Positions 40,101 through 48,026 of a stretch of 64,000 nucleotides of DNA are shown in pieces (the stretch's first letter is position 1; every line of letters begins with the position of its first letter). Source of the DNA: Vibrio spartinae. GTDB taxonomy: Bacteria; Pseudomonadota; Gammaproteobacteria; Enterobacterales; Vibrionaceae. The stretch is from contig NZ_AP024907.1 of NCBI RefSeq assembly GCF_024347135.1, positions 3,215,001 to 3,279,000 of the forward strand, given 5' to 3'. The notes beneath the pieces are model-generated. The model ran no database searches, was not told the DNA's origin, and saw only the letters and a program-made list of their open reading frames with translations. The translations under genes and the position numbers were made by a program.

Positions 40101-40280
40101 GATGTGCTGAACATCTCGTTGGTTGAAGGCACCGAAATTGTGCAATGGCAGTGTTTTGCACAATCCACGATCAAAGAATTCGAGGTTCCCGGAACTCATT
40201 ACACCATTCTGGACAAAGAAAATGTCAATGTGATAGCCAATGCATTGCATGAATTACTCACCGTTGCCATTGCAGCTTAG
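37149..40280 (+). CDS. AT-less polyketide synthase, KS-ACP-TE
   Basis: A 1043-residue protein. The ketosynthase (about 7-440) keeps Cys in TIQTGCSTSLVAV (near 179) and both His (VETHGTGTKLGDP near 315, KANIGHTDSASG near 353). The ~250 residues that follow retain linker-like ends (PQYILLSGRTAQDL and KVSLPGYAFNQTVFEIE) but have no acyltransferase GHSxG. Next come the ACP (GDSFTALQ, Ser near 717) and a thioesterase (LAGHSFGGNAAL near 848). No ketoreductase. It extends the threonyl intermediate once, with malonyl loaded in trans. Start either here or at an ATG four codons later; both are coupled to the NRPS stop. Confidence 0.88.
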   Translation: MVHKMKKNGIEVAIIGIAGKYPQADNIQDFFDNLKHGKECLTTFTDEELQASDPWYTQDANYVKRAGIINDATGFDNKFFNISNRDALLTDPQQRIFLQTAWHALEDAGCDPFTYQGDIALYGGSSSNTYLSHHIFNSDYRHEINQYPVILGNEKDFLCTRVSHALNLRGPAMTIQTGCSTSLVAVHMACQSLLNGECDIAMAGGVTIRFPVKAGYKYQDGGILSPDGHCRPFDQDACGTVVSDGCGIVVLKLLEDAQRDRDQIYCVIKGSAINNDGQDKMGFTSPSISGQTRVIEDTLQLSCIDASQISYVETHGTGTKLGDPIEVNALKEVYSGHQGQKVKLGSVKANIGHTDSASGISGLIKVALMMKHHTLLPQIHFNQPNPLLELDNSPLEVNTQLADWYDHDTDIRYAAVSSFGLGGTNAHMIVESGDIYQPTSQHTPSKPQYILLSGRTAQDLIRNSQQVATAVQHYTDQDLAGIAYTLATGRHHFPYRQWVQAANVDELHHQLAALTENTVYQPTGICRIKIYQTQDLTLSETFINNANYLNFAELPEKHRFLAELCEQMVVEPLEVEMIYTNELIDKVMIHAYSADIKKVAETDCEISYLSNDDIFNILCWLWQQGLTIHWEKFYAVQPVRKVSLPGYAFNQTVFEIEPTYPSNALTTQPEAEQPASDDSAITLESIQEKIRHLWLDDLGETIPSAETTDIYELCGDSFTALQMNIELEDFYGISLSNKTFIENNTLNKISEVIYHLKHGNEHSTFDEHIVCFNDQGDLAPVFLIHPAGGTVMGYKEVARSLPEGHPVYGIQYPFRDEGNDIMSMCDLARHYNEKITALYPTGNLILAGHSFGGNAALEMALQFEQTGRTIEQVIMFDSHPPQAYYSNTVFSEQQFLESFPVICGMFFNTKEPLNDMQSNTLEEVVDYLKQKGWVPWGFSTEEFKLYYELWRSNHSTLRTHMPSEKLKADLIFFKAAVFQPQEILDVLNISLVEGTEIVQWQCFAQSTIKEFEVPGTHYTILDKENVNVIANALHELLTVAIAA

Positions 40281-40290
40281 GAGAAACAAA

Positions 40291-41424
40291 ATGACTCAAC
40301 TACGCCCATTCCCAAAAGGACAAACGCCAGCCCGATTAAACGCCCGGGGGATTGATTTTTCTGACTACAAAAAAATTGATTACCAAGTTGCTCGCAAAGG
40401 TAAAGACTACCTCGAAACCTGCTGCTCACTGGCAACGCACCTCGATGAAGTTGCCTGTGAAAAACTCGCCGCCGGACATCAGCTTAGCGCCTGCCGATTC
40501 TCATATAAAGCAGCGGCTTTATACCGGATTGCCCATTATGGTCTCTTAGAATTTGATGAAGAGAAAGCAGCGTTATATCAAAAAGAGTTGGAAATTTTTT
40601 CCCGGGCACTGGCGCTCGATAGCCGCTTTAGCGCAGAAAGAACCGAAATTCCCTACAAAAACGGACAATTGGTCGGCTGGCTGATGAAGCCATCGAATTG
40701 TAGCGATGATGTCCCTGTCGTGATTGCGACCGGTGGCATCACCGGCTTTAAAGAAGAAGTCCATTACGTGATTACCCATTTTCTCGAACGGGGTATCGCG
40801 GTCTTAAATATTGACGGTCCGGGGCAAGGAGAAACCTTCTACCACTATAACATCGGTGTTGAACCCGAATCAGAACAAGCCCATGAGGTGATGATTGATT
40901 ACTTGCTCAATCGCGCTGATGTCGGCAACGATATTGCTTTATATGGTTTATGCATGGGCGGATTATTAGTTGCCAGAACCGCAGCGGCGCATCGGGATAA
41001 GGTCAAAGCGATTATCTCGATGGGTGGCGGCTATGAGCTGTCAAGCTGCATCAAAGAACATCCTCAATTTGAAGCTGTATTTGCCTATCGTGGCAATGTG
41101 GCAATCGAAGATATCTATCCATTTGTTGATCGTTTCGCCATGAATACACTGTCCACTAAAGTTGATTGTCCGCTGTTGATCATCCACAACCGTCCGGACT
41201 TTTTAATTCCGTCGTCGAACGTCAAGCGCATTTATGAAGAGGCAACCACCACCGATAAACAACAGGTCTTCTTCAAAGGTTCAGAACACAATGCACATAA
41301 TGCCAATGCAGAAGCTTGCGCTCTGGCTGCCGACTGGCTGGTGGAGCGATTATTCAATCGCCAAGCAACCATCACCCCAACGACCCAGACCAAACAAGCC
41401 GATTTGGATTTAGTCACCGGGTAG
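40291..41424 (+). CDS. FrsA-like alpha/beta hydrolase with Cys nucleophile position
   Basis: A 377-residue cytoplasmic protein. A helical N-terminal cap of ~130 residues precedes an alpha/beta-hydrolase core. The nucleophile elbow reads YGLCMGG (Cys near 219) where the usual residue is Ser. The acid is probably Asp in HNRPDFLIPS, and the His is in SEHNAHNANAEA. It starts 10 bases after the PKS stop behind TAGGAG, so it belongs to the operon. In such clusters FrsA-like proteins act as trans hydrolases or cyclases on the carrier-bound product; the Cys resembles dienelactone hydrolase. The reaction is not known. Confidence 0.8.
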   Translation: MTQLRPFPKGQTPARLNARGIDFSDYKKIDYQVARKGKDYLETCCSLATHLDEVACEKLAAGHQLSACRFSYKAAALYRIAHYGLLEFDEEKAALYQKELEIFSRALALDSRFSAERTEIPYKNGQLVGWLMKPSNCSDDVPVVIATGGITGFKEEVHYVITHFLERGIAVLNIDGPGQGETFYHYNIGVEPESEQAHEVMIDYLLNRADVGNDIALYGLCMGGLLVARTAAAHRDKVKAIISMGGGYELSSCIKEHPQFEAVFAYRGNVAIEDIYPFVDRFAMNTLSTKVDCPLLIIHNRPDFLIPSSNVKRIYEEATTTDKQQVFFKGSEHNAHNANAEACALAADWLVERLFNRQATITPTTQTKQADLDLVTG

Positions 41425-41439
41425 TCCGCTGAAAACAGC

Positions 41440-41470
41440 ATGAGCCTTGCACCCGCAAGGCTCATTTTTA
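41440..41470 (+). terminator. Terminator of the NRPS-PKS operon
   Basis: Stem atgagccttgc / gcaaggctcat with a four-base loop, followed by TTTTTA, 16 bases after the hydrolase stop. Confidence 0.9.
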
Positions 41471-41639
41471 TACATCTTCATACATCGCCAATGATCAATC
41501 GCACAATTGCAATATCGGCTGAAATCTCATCCTGACCATGATAAAACTGTGCTACTATATAAGCACTCTTTTGCATAAATGTGAGTTCAATTCAATCCCT
41601 GATTCAAACTCACCTATTTTCCTTTAGGGCGTCTTGACC

Positions 41640-41948
41640 ATGATCTGGGTATTTTTACCACTGATAATTGTCCCTTTCCGCTGGAAATCATTTGATCTCT
41701 CACAATGGCGTTTTACGGCTTACTATCTGTTGTATGCCATCACTCTGGCTCAGTTCTATCCTCTCCCAGTCTCATCGGATCTCGCCAGCTTTTATCTGGG
41801 CATTCCCGCGATTTGTTATATCTCTTTTCTGTTTCCCAATTTGCAAAACTACTATCCGGAGTCAGCGGTCAGAATGATCAGTATCATCGGGCTCTCGGGA
41901 ACCTTTATCACGTTGCTCTACAGCTTGATCGTCAACGGGATCTGGTGA
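41640..41948 (+). CDS. Small membrane protein
   Basis: A 102-residue hydrophobic protein with about four membrane segments (MIWVFLPLIIVPF, AYYLLYAITLAQFYPL, LGIPAICYISFLF, IGLSGTFITLLYSLIV). The ATG is used; the frame could also open at a TTG two codons earlier. No family recognised. Its 3' end overlaps the opposite-strand gene by 87 bases, tail to tail. Confidence 0.6.
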   Translation: MIWVFLPLIIVPFRWKSFDLSQWRFTAYYLLYAITLAQFYPLPVSSDLASFYLGIPAICYISFLFPNLQNYYPESAVRMISIIGLSGTFITLLYSLIVNGIW

Positions 41949-42242
41949 TAACTCATGCTGCGTTGAATGATGCCCGTCCGCAGGCTTTTCGAGTCCGGAT
42001 GTCGCCTGTTCAATCTGTTTCGGGATCTGTTGAACAAAGGTTTTGATCAACGTCTGAATCAATTTATCCGACTCATCCTTCACCCGATCAAGGGTTCCCA
42101 GTTTCAACCGGAACAAATGAATGGACGACTTGACCTTCGCCATCTGTGCCAACTGCTTCGGATTCAGTTTCTGCTGCTGTTTCGGTGGCTTCGGCTTGAA
42201 CGCTTTTTCTACCTGTTTCAAAAGCTTGTTCGTATTGGTCAT
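41862..42242 (-). CDS. Basic-to-acidic soluble protein of unknown function
   Basis: A 126-residue protein with a Lys/Gln/Pro-rich N-terminal third (EKAFKPKPPKQQQKLNPKQ), a central helical part (KSSIHLFRLKLGTL, SDKLIQTLIKTFVQQIPKQI) and a highly acidic, probably disordered tail. An AGGAG-like sequence precedes the start. No domain known. It may belong to the Reb-type gene group to its right. Confidence 0.5.
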   Translation of the reverse strand: MTNTNKLLKQVEKAFKPKPPKQQQKLNPKQLAQMAKVKSSIHLFRLKLGTLDRVKDESDKLIQTLIKTFVQQIPKQIEQATSGLEKPADGHHSTQHELSPDPVDDQAVEQRDKGSREPDDTDHSDR

Positions 42243-42391
42243 CGGATACTCCTCAACACAACCTACGATTCATTTTAGCGTTTCCTCCCCACAGAATATC
42301 GGTGAAATAACGGACATATTCCCCTATCTCACTGGGTATTTTGGCGCAGAAATAACATAATCAAACCACATCGTTTATCAGGAAAGATCCT

Positions 42392-42826
42392 ATGTTCAAA
42401 ATACCTTCACGTTGGCTTTTCACGCTGATCCTCTTGCTATCGGGATGCGCCGTTCAACTCGTTGCTGAATTTGATCCACAAACCTTGAATCAACTTCAGC
42501 AAATCAATAACCAAATCGACCGACTGTACCTCCAGATGTCGGTTTTACCGGTAACACAGCGTCAATATCAGCAATTTCAGCCTCAATATTTGGATATTGA
42601 TGTCACGATTCGCGGATTCGTCCGGCGTCAGGAGTGGCGAAAAATGAATGAAGAAACCTACAAACAAGCGCAAATTCTGGCAAAACTCTGGCAACAGGAC
42701 ATGCAGCAACACCAGAAGAGCGGTCACCTCTCTGATTTTCTGCTCAAACGTCACCGCGCGCAGTATCAGCAGTTGATCAACACCATCGCACAGGGTGAAT
42801 TAGCGAAAAAAGCGGCGCATCCCTGA
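42392..42826 (+). CDS. Small lipoprotein
   Basis: A 144-residue protein with a lipobox LLSGCA (Cys near residue 19). The mature protein is Gln-rich and helical (LNQLQQINNQIDRLYLQM), suggesting a coiled coil. No family recognised. First plus-strand gene of the left half of the Reb-type locus; followed after 98 bases (which contain tcactaacc-type short repeats) by a small helical protein gene. Confidence 0.65.
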   Translation: MFKIPSRWLFTLILLLSGCAVQLVAEFDPQTLNQLQQINNQIDRLYLQMSVLPVTQRQYQQFQPQYLDIDVTIRGFVRRQEWRKMNEETYKQAQILAKLWQQDMQQHQKSGHLSDFLLKRHRAQYQQLINTIAQGELAKKAAHP

Positions 42827-42924
42827 GGCTCACGCATCAATAACGTTTATTCATCACTAACCATTATTTATCACTAACCGTCATTTGTCACAAACCCTCA
42901 CTTATCACACATTAAGGAGTCGCT

Positions 42925-43224
42925 ATGCCCTTTTCTATAGAGACCACCATCGAACAGATTACAGCGCAATTCGGCCAGTCCCCTTTAAAATCGACCCTCG
43001 AAAATGCGCTCAAAACAAGTCTGAATCAGAAACAGGGAGAATTTGAGGCACTACAAGCCGCATTGCAAAACGGAGACCTGACGCAAGAAGAGTTTCAAAT
43101 CGAAATCGAGCGGGAAAAAGCCCTTCTGGCCGCAGAGATGGAAACCCTCAAGATCATCGCCAAAGCCGAGATCCAAAAAATAGTGAATCAGGTATTTCAG
43201 GCCATTACCAGCCAGTTGAAATAA
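42925..43224 (+). CDS. Small helical protein
   Basis: A 99-residue soluble protein preceded by AAGGAG. Almost entirely predicted helix with heptads (IETTIEQITAQFG, EIEREKALLAAEMETLK). No motif. Its size and helical nature resemble accessory proteins of R-body (reb) operons, but I cannot show homology. Confidence 0.6.
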   Translation: MPFSIETTIEQITAQFGQSPLKSTLENALKTSLNQKQGEFEALQAALQNGDLTQEEFQIEIEREKALLAAEMETLKIIAKAEIQKIVNQVFQAITSQLK

Positions 43225-43293
43225 CCCGGCACCGACCATTACAAATCATCATCACCGGTACGGACAGACAGCACAGGTACAGGAGGAAAAACG

Positions 43294-44763
43294 ATGAGAC
43301 GCGTTCGAATCACACGCATTATTTGGGTTCCGTCCGGTTACCACATCGTCCGCCGTACCGCAAACCGGATGGAGAAACCGCGTTCAACCTCAAAGATAGT
43401 CACCACTCAGAACACGGGCTCGCAGTCGCAGCAAGCGACGGAAACCATGGCACAACCAATCGAGCCGGATACGGTGCTTGTTACAGAGAATCCTGCCAAG
43501 GCAGAGGCAGAGGCAGAGGCAGAGGCAGAGGCAGAGGCAGAGGCAGAGGCAAGTATGATTGCCTCGTTTCCCGAACAATGTAATCCCTATCAGGATTTTT
43601 TACAGCATTTACCTCACTATTTGGATTCGATGCCAACAGGCACATTTGTGACGCATTCCCCTACGGAAGCACCTCACTCATCTCCCCCGACATCCCAGTT
43701 ACCGGTGAATACCGCCCCCACAATCCCTCAGCCGACAGAGCGCGCGAGAGAAGCCGATAACTCTCCGGCACCACCGTCAGACAATGCAGAAAATCATGAC
43801 GATAAGGTGCACCAGCCACCGGCCGAGTGCTCATGGCCAACACCGCATCTCCGCCACCTGACCGGTATCCGCCATGTGTTGCGGGCATCAGCCGTTGCCA
43901 ATCCGGCAGCATTGCAGGCAACAGCCCAAACCGCATCAACACCGAGACACACAACTTCATCAGAAAACAGCCATTACACATTCATTCAGCCAAGTTTCTC
44001 AACATCAAAATCTTTAGGATCACCCTGTCATGACTCAACTTGGAGAAAGAGAATGAGACAATTGCTATTTCGCTTATGTGAAGCCGCCGATGGCCGTCAC
44101 TTTGCTTTCCTCACTGATCAGCCGGATGTTGAAGATTTATTCGACAACGGCTACAAAGTTGCCTATAAAAACCGCGATAACAATACTGGTAACGGTATGC
44201 TGGCACGCTGGAAAAAAGCCTATTCCGTCAAATCGGTAAATTACGAGCAGTTGCCAGAGCAAGATGGTTTACCCGATGGTGTCCAAAGCGCTTTTGATAT
44301 GATGATTCGCAACTTAATTCCCGGTGTTGATATTTTCTTTTGTGACTACAATTTAGCCATTGAAGCCGATTTACCCATCTGTAACCATATGATGGAACAA
44401 TACCGCTCAACCGACTTTGTACTCTTTTCCTGCGAAGAGTTGATCGGGAATGATCCCACGACTCAACCTTATATGGTCTCTTACGCTGCCCCGCGTTACC
44501 AGAATGGCGGCAATACCAGTAGTCAGCATCGAATTTATTGTAAAACCGACGCTTTTGCTTTTTGTCAGTCCATTCATGCCATTGTCATTCAGCAAGAAAA
44601 AGATGCCCTGAGCGGTGGACATATTCGCACTGAAGTCGATACATATATCGGTGAATCACCCGTCGAATCCGCAGTTGCCGAACAAGTCATCAATCGATTT
44701 GTCGAAGCACTGCCACAATACAATAGTTCCGTCAAAGCGCTGAAGGCGCCGCAGACAGAATAA
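43294..44763 (+). CDS. Large protein with disordered N-terminus and receiver-like C-terminus
   Basis: A 489-residue protein starting behind AGGAGG. Residues 1-250 are basic then low complexity, with an Ala-Glu dipeptide run (residues ~70-86) and Ser/Thr/Pro-rich segments. Residues 254-480 form a folded domain with features of a response-regulator receiver: DIFFCDYNLA (Asp near 351, strand 3), DFVLFSCEE (strand 4) and HRIYCKTDAF (Lys near 417, strand 5). If real, it is a receiver without an output domain. An internal ATG at 44053 with GGAGA upstream could also give the C-terminal domain alone. Confidence 0.65.
   Translation: MRRVRITRIIWVPSGYHIVRRTANRMEKPRSTSKIVTTQNTGSQSQQATETMAQPIEPDTVLVTENPAKAEAEAEAEAEAEAEAEASMIASFPEQCNPYQDFLQHLPHYLDSMPTGTFVTHSPTEAPHSSPPTSQLPVNTAPTIPQPTERAREADNSPAPPSDNAENHDDKVHQPPAECSWPTPHLRHLTGIRHVLRASAVANPAALQATAQTASTPRHTTSSENSHYTFIQPSFSTSKSLGSPCHDSTWRKRMRQLLFRLCEAADGRHFAFLTDQPDVEDLFDNGYKVAYKNRDNNTGNGMLARWKKAYSVKSVNYEQLPEQDGLPDGVQSAFDMMIRNLIPGVDIFFCDYNLAIEADLPICNHMMEQYRSTDFVLFSCEELIGNDPTTQPYMVSYAAPRYQNGGNTSSQHRIYCKTDAFAFCQSIHAIVIQQEKDALSGGHIRTEVDTYIGESPVESAVAEQVINRFVEALPQYNSSVKALKAPQTE
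43501..43548 (+). repeat. Hexanucleotide repeat (gcagag)8
   Basis: Eight perfect copies of gcagag inside the preceding gene encode alternating Ala-Glu. Unit length is a multiple of three, so slippage changes the length of the Ala-Glu run without shifting frame. Confidence 0.95.
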
Positions 44764-44777
44764 GTTCTGGAGATGGT

Positions 44778-45707
44778 ATGAAAGCAGAACGACTGTATTA
44801 TGCGGCCTTGAGTGCCGCATTAATGGCAAAAGCTGAACCCGCACTCGCCCAACAACTGGCCTACCAACTCGCTTATCTCAGCGCCAATCCGAAGCTGTTG
44901 GGATACTCAGCGACCACAGCAACTGATTCAGCGCCAACGGTGCCAATCAACCATGCCATGCAGGCGCAGCAAACAACCGATTCAGGCACGCTCTCGCGAC
45001 AGGCTCATCAGGCATTGAATCCACAGGTACAACATACTCAGCAATCGCCTCAACGCTGGCCGATTAATCCGCTCAACCATGTCGATTGGCTTAGTGGCGG
45101 CCGCCTGAATGAACGTTGGCTCAAACAACAGAAGTTTGCCACAGGCAGACACCCGCACAAGACCACACGCACAACATCCCGCACGTCTCAGCGCATTTCC
45201 TCTCCCGCTGATGAGGCGCATATTTTCAATCGCATCAATGATGCGATCATGCGAGCATTGGTTCAGTCGGATCCTGATGCGCAGCATAAATTTGCTGTAG
45301 CACTCTTTGCTGGCCTCTGTCACCACCGCTGGCCCGCGCCTGACGCTGAACGTGAAATCTACTGGCTGATCATGCATTCGGTCCGCTGCTACCTTTACGG
45401 TACCCGACTACAATGGGGCAAAGCGTTCGTTGATAGTACCGAGGCCAGACAGTCCCGAAATCCGATGTATCAGATCGTGTCAGAGTGCCTGAATCATCCA
45501 CAGCCAGAGTGTTCACCCATCACGCTTAAGCAAGTGATGATGCAACTGAACCTGCTGCCACCGATCCTTCAGATACAATGTTTGACTCTCGGGATTGTCT
45601 ATCGGGATCCCCATGCGGCCGCAACTGACAAATGCAGCGCATTACATGATGTGCTTCATCCACCGGCTCTGGATGCGGCCTTGGAGTGGTTTGGGGATAG
45701 AGGTTAA
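44778..45707 (+). CDS. Unknown protein of the Reb-type locus
   Basis: A 309-residue protein behind TGGAGA, 14 bases after the receiver-like gene, so co-transcribed. The N-terminus is Ala/Leu-rich helix (LYYAALSAALMAKAEPAL), followed by a polar linker rich in Gln, Thr and Arg to residue 145 and a folded helical C-terminal part (HKFAVALFAGLCHHRWPAP, IYWLIMHSVRCYLYGTRLQ). No family recognised. It is the last gene before the 17-kb island; the locus appears to resume at 62.8 kb. Confidence 0.6.
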   Translation: MKAERLYYAALSAALMAKAEPALAQQLAYQLAYLSANPKLLGYSATTATDSAPTVPINHAMQAQQTTDSGTLSRQAHQALNPQVQHTQQSPQRWPINPLNHVDWLSGGRLNERWLKQQKFATGRHPHKTTRTTSRTSQRISSPADEAHIFNRINDAIMRALVQSDPDAQHKFAVALFAGLCHHRWPAPDAEREIYWLIMHSVRCYLYGTRLQWGKAFVDSTEARQSRNPMYQIVSECLNHPQPECSPITLKQVMMQLNLLPPILQIQCLTLGIVYRDPHAAATDKCSALHDVLHPPALDAALEWFGDRG

Positions 45708-45734
45708 TTTTTGGGCTTCAGCGCACGCGTTCAG

Positions 45735-46060
45735 GGGTGGGATGATTCACATCCTATTCATACAATCCTGAAAAATCTTCCCTGATCTTTCCCCCTGAGC
45801 CCATCAATCAAATTGGCTTTTACTATATTTTACTCAACTCAAATCAGTCGCTAAATCAAGCAAACCATTCCGGGAGAATGGTTAGGCTTTTCAGGGCATA
45901 AATGCCCGTAAAAGCTGGTTCTGGCCAATGCATGACCAAGCCAAACAAAAAAATTTCAGGTGACTCTTGCAACTTGGCAAGAGTCACTGTCGCGCAGAAT
46001 GAGAAGGTTTCTGAAATCGAGGAACGAATTGTGCGTCATATTTCGAAGCCTGAAACCGAA
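45735..46060 (+). repeat. Structured repeat, copy R1 (left border of island)
   Basis: A ~300-base unit with three hairpins: a T/A stem near 45770-45795, a hairpin gcttttcagggc...gcccgtaaaagc near 45890-45918, and gtgactcttgc...gcaagagtcac near 45960-45988. It ends with the shared phrase ctgaaatcgaggaacgaattgtgcgtca. Related copies lie at 46.7-47.6, 48.7 and 62.3-62.6 kb. In the copies the hairpin stems vary in sequence but still pair. Confidence 0.7.
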
Positions 46061-46096
46061 ACAATAAACGTAGAGAACAACGAGAATTGTGTAAGC

Positions 46097-46645
46097 CTAT
46101 TTCCAACTCATCACACTATCGTAGCTCTCACAGTTCTCTACCGCATCAGATGCATTGGTGATAAAAACTTGCTGCTTCTCCGAAACTGGATAACTGAGAT
46201 ATTCTGAGCATCGGGCGCTTTGACCATTACCGACAACAACTTTCGTTCCGACCTTCAATGTACATTTCACCAGCTTATCGAGCGGTGACCATTGGTAACA
46301 AATTTCATAGTTTTCTCTATATTTCGCTGTATTGCCTGACGGGAATTGAAATGACCACCACTGACCAAACTCACTATGAGGGTTGGTACTATTCCATGCG
46401 CGATAAACTGTAACTTCATCTGTGCTTTCATAAACCGCCCCCTGACATAACTTCCCCTTCAAGGGCTCACCGATAGCCTGAGCAAGAAACGCTGAGTCTT
46501 GAACCAATTTAAATCGGCTACTCAAATCACCTGCAACAATCGTAGTACCAACACAAGATGACGGTGGAACTTGTTCGGTGTTCTTCGGTTCATTCGCACA
46601 CCCCTGTATCGCAATGATCAATGCACCAATTAAAATCCTTTTCAT
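46097..46645 (-). CDS. Predicted lipoprotein in the island
   Basis: A 182-residue protein with lipobox IQGCA (Cys ~16 from the ATG). The mature part has six further Cys (for example SSCVG, KLCQGA, EICYQW, VKCTL, ARCSEY, ENCESY), suggesting disulfides in the periplasm. The ATG preceded by AGGTG is used; the frame opens three codons earlier with GTG. Flanked on both sides by structured repeats, so it looks like a cassette. Function unknown. Confidence 0.65.
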   Translation of the reverse strand: MKRILIGALIIAIQGCANEPKNTEQVPPSSCVGTTIVAGDLSSRFKLVQDSAFLAQAIGEPLKGKLCQGAVYESTDEVTVYRAWNSTNPHSEFGQWWSFQFPSGNTAKYRENYEICYQWSPLDKLVKCTLKVGTKVVVGNGQSARCSEYLSYPVSEKQQVFITNASDAVENCESYDSVMSWK

Positions 46646-46739
46646 TTTGTTCACCTATTTTTGATTCATGGTCACCAAGGCATAACAACGTCTTTTAACC
46701 AGACTGTGCCTGTATAATTTTGTCAGAAAATGAAGCACT

Positions 46740-47640
46740 CATATTCATATTAGTCTGTTTTGGCGCACTGTACGCCAATGCCTCTGAAATCGAGGGACAA
46801 ACTGTGCGTCAAAATTTGGTGCCGGAGGCTGGGGAGATGAATATTGTGGCTCTGTTGTTTGAGGCGCAATGAGTTTATTAATTTCTTCGGCATCTGATGC
46901 ACGCGCCCCAGATACTTTTGGCGTTCCAAAAGTACCCAAAAGAACGTTTTAGTTTGTGGACGCTGCCCGGGGCGCTTTTATTCGCTCCTGCTCACGAAAA
47001 GCTTAAAATTCTTCCCTGAATTTTACCCTGAGAGCATCGATCAAGTTGGCTTTTTAAAATGTTTCACTCAACTTAAATCAGCCACTCAACCAAGAAAATC
47101 ATTCAAGGAAGAATGATTAGGCTTTTCCGGGCAGGACGCCCGTAAAAGCGGGTTCTGGACAACACTCAACTCAGCCAAACAAAACAAGATTTTCTGGTTC
47201 GTCTTTCATCTCTGAAAGATGAACTGGCGCACAGAACACCGATGCCTCTGAAATCGAAAAACAAGATTGTGCGTCAAAATTTGGAGCCGGAAGCTGGGGG
47301 AGATGAATATTGTGGCTCTGTTGTTTGAGGCGCAATCAGTTTATTAATTTCTGCGACATCTGATGCACGCGCCCCAGATACTTTTGGCGTTCCAAAAGTA
47401 CCCAAAAGAACGTTTTAGTTCGTGGTCGCTGGCCGGGTCGGATTGATTCGCATCCTGCTCAAGCAATCCTGAAAAATCGTCCTGATTTTTCACCCTGAGT
47501 CCTGTGACCAAATTGGCTTTTCACTATGTTTCACTGAATTCAAATCAACCACTCAACCAAGAAAACCATTCAAGGAAGAATGATTAAGCGGATTGTGCGT
47601 CAAATCTGGAGAGCCGAAGGCTGGAAAAAACAGACACTGA
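46740..47640 (+). repeat. Tandem structured repeats, copies R2-R4
   Basis: Two tandem ~470-base units followed by a shorter copy. Each unit has the hairpin-bearing part described at 45735 (here near 47000-47300 and, internally deleted, 47460-47640) joined to a second part (about 46829-46990 and 47310-47460) that contains gaggcgcaat, tgatgcacgcgccccagata and the hairpin tacttttggcgttccaaaagta. In copy R4 the middle is deleted, joining gaatgattaag to cggattgtgcgtc. ORFs here are in repeats and not credible genes. Confidence 0.75.
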
Positions 47641-47893
47641 GACCACAAACCCCCTCCAATACTTTGAAATCACTCGCAAAAAAATGACAAACCAAGTATT
47701 AGAAAAGTATGAGATTTAACAACACCACTCGCGTTTCACACTGCGACCACTCGTCAACATCCCTGATGCCACTTACGCTGCACAGGCACCGAAAAAAACG
47801 GTGTCGGGATTGGAACACCGATAAAACTCGATAGCACATAATATGCTGAACTTGTCTCAGTGTTTTTTTATGTGTAGCCTTGATTCGCTCAAA
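47640..47893. other. Region between repeat R4 and the C4-type RNA
   Basis: About 250 bases without an ORF. It contains a hairpin near 47795-47825 (ggcaccgaaaaaaacggtgtc) and a T-rich run near 47860 that could end a transcript. Presumably carries the promoter of the C4-type RNA. Confidence 0.4.
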
Positions 47894-47972
47894 TTATGGT
47901 GAGCTGACAAGGCAGCGTATGCTGGCCGTACTTCGAGGCGGTTGTTCCAACCTTGTTCAGCTCACCACCTAA
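47894..47972 (+). ncRNA. C4-type antisense RNA (copy 2)
   Basis: Begins AATTATGGTGAGCTGA and closes with TCAGCTCACC, a perfect 10-bp outer stem. Inside are a hairpin ggcagcgtatgctggcc and the segment GTTCCAA (47944-47950). GTTCCAA and CACCAC (47963-47968) are complementary to TTGGAAC (47976-47982) and GTGGTG (47989-47994) just downstream, before a 60-codon ORF. Layout and fold equal copy 1 at 8.2 kb, with covarying arm sequences. This fits the C4 antisense RNA family of phages P1/P7 and P4-like elements. Confidence 0.75.
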
Positions 47973-48026
47973 AGATTGGAACCTTTGCGTGGTGGGGGCA
48001 ATCCATACTCTCGAAGAGGCTTTTCC

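Noticed and set aside
43323..43583. Frames with long Gly-Arg or Cys-Leu dipeptide runs on both strands
   Set aside because: They are other-frame readings of the gcagag hexamer inside the 489-residue gene; no ribosome binding sites or codon support.
45902..46207. 101-residue plus-strand ORF
   Set aside because: It reads through repeat R1 and the antisense of the lipoprotein gene.
46745..46939. 64-residue minus-strand ORF
   Set aside because: Lies wholly inside the structured repeat R2; no ribosome binding site and interrupted in the sister copy R3.
46740..47640. Possible integron cassettes with attC sites
   Set aside because: The repeats are structured and associated with gene changes, but I do not find the GTTRRRY/RYYYAAC core pairs of attC or an integrase gene.
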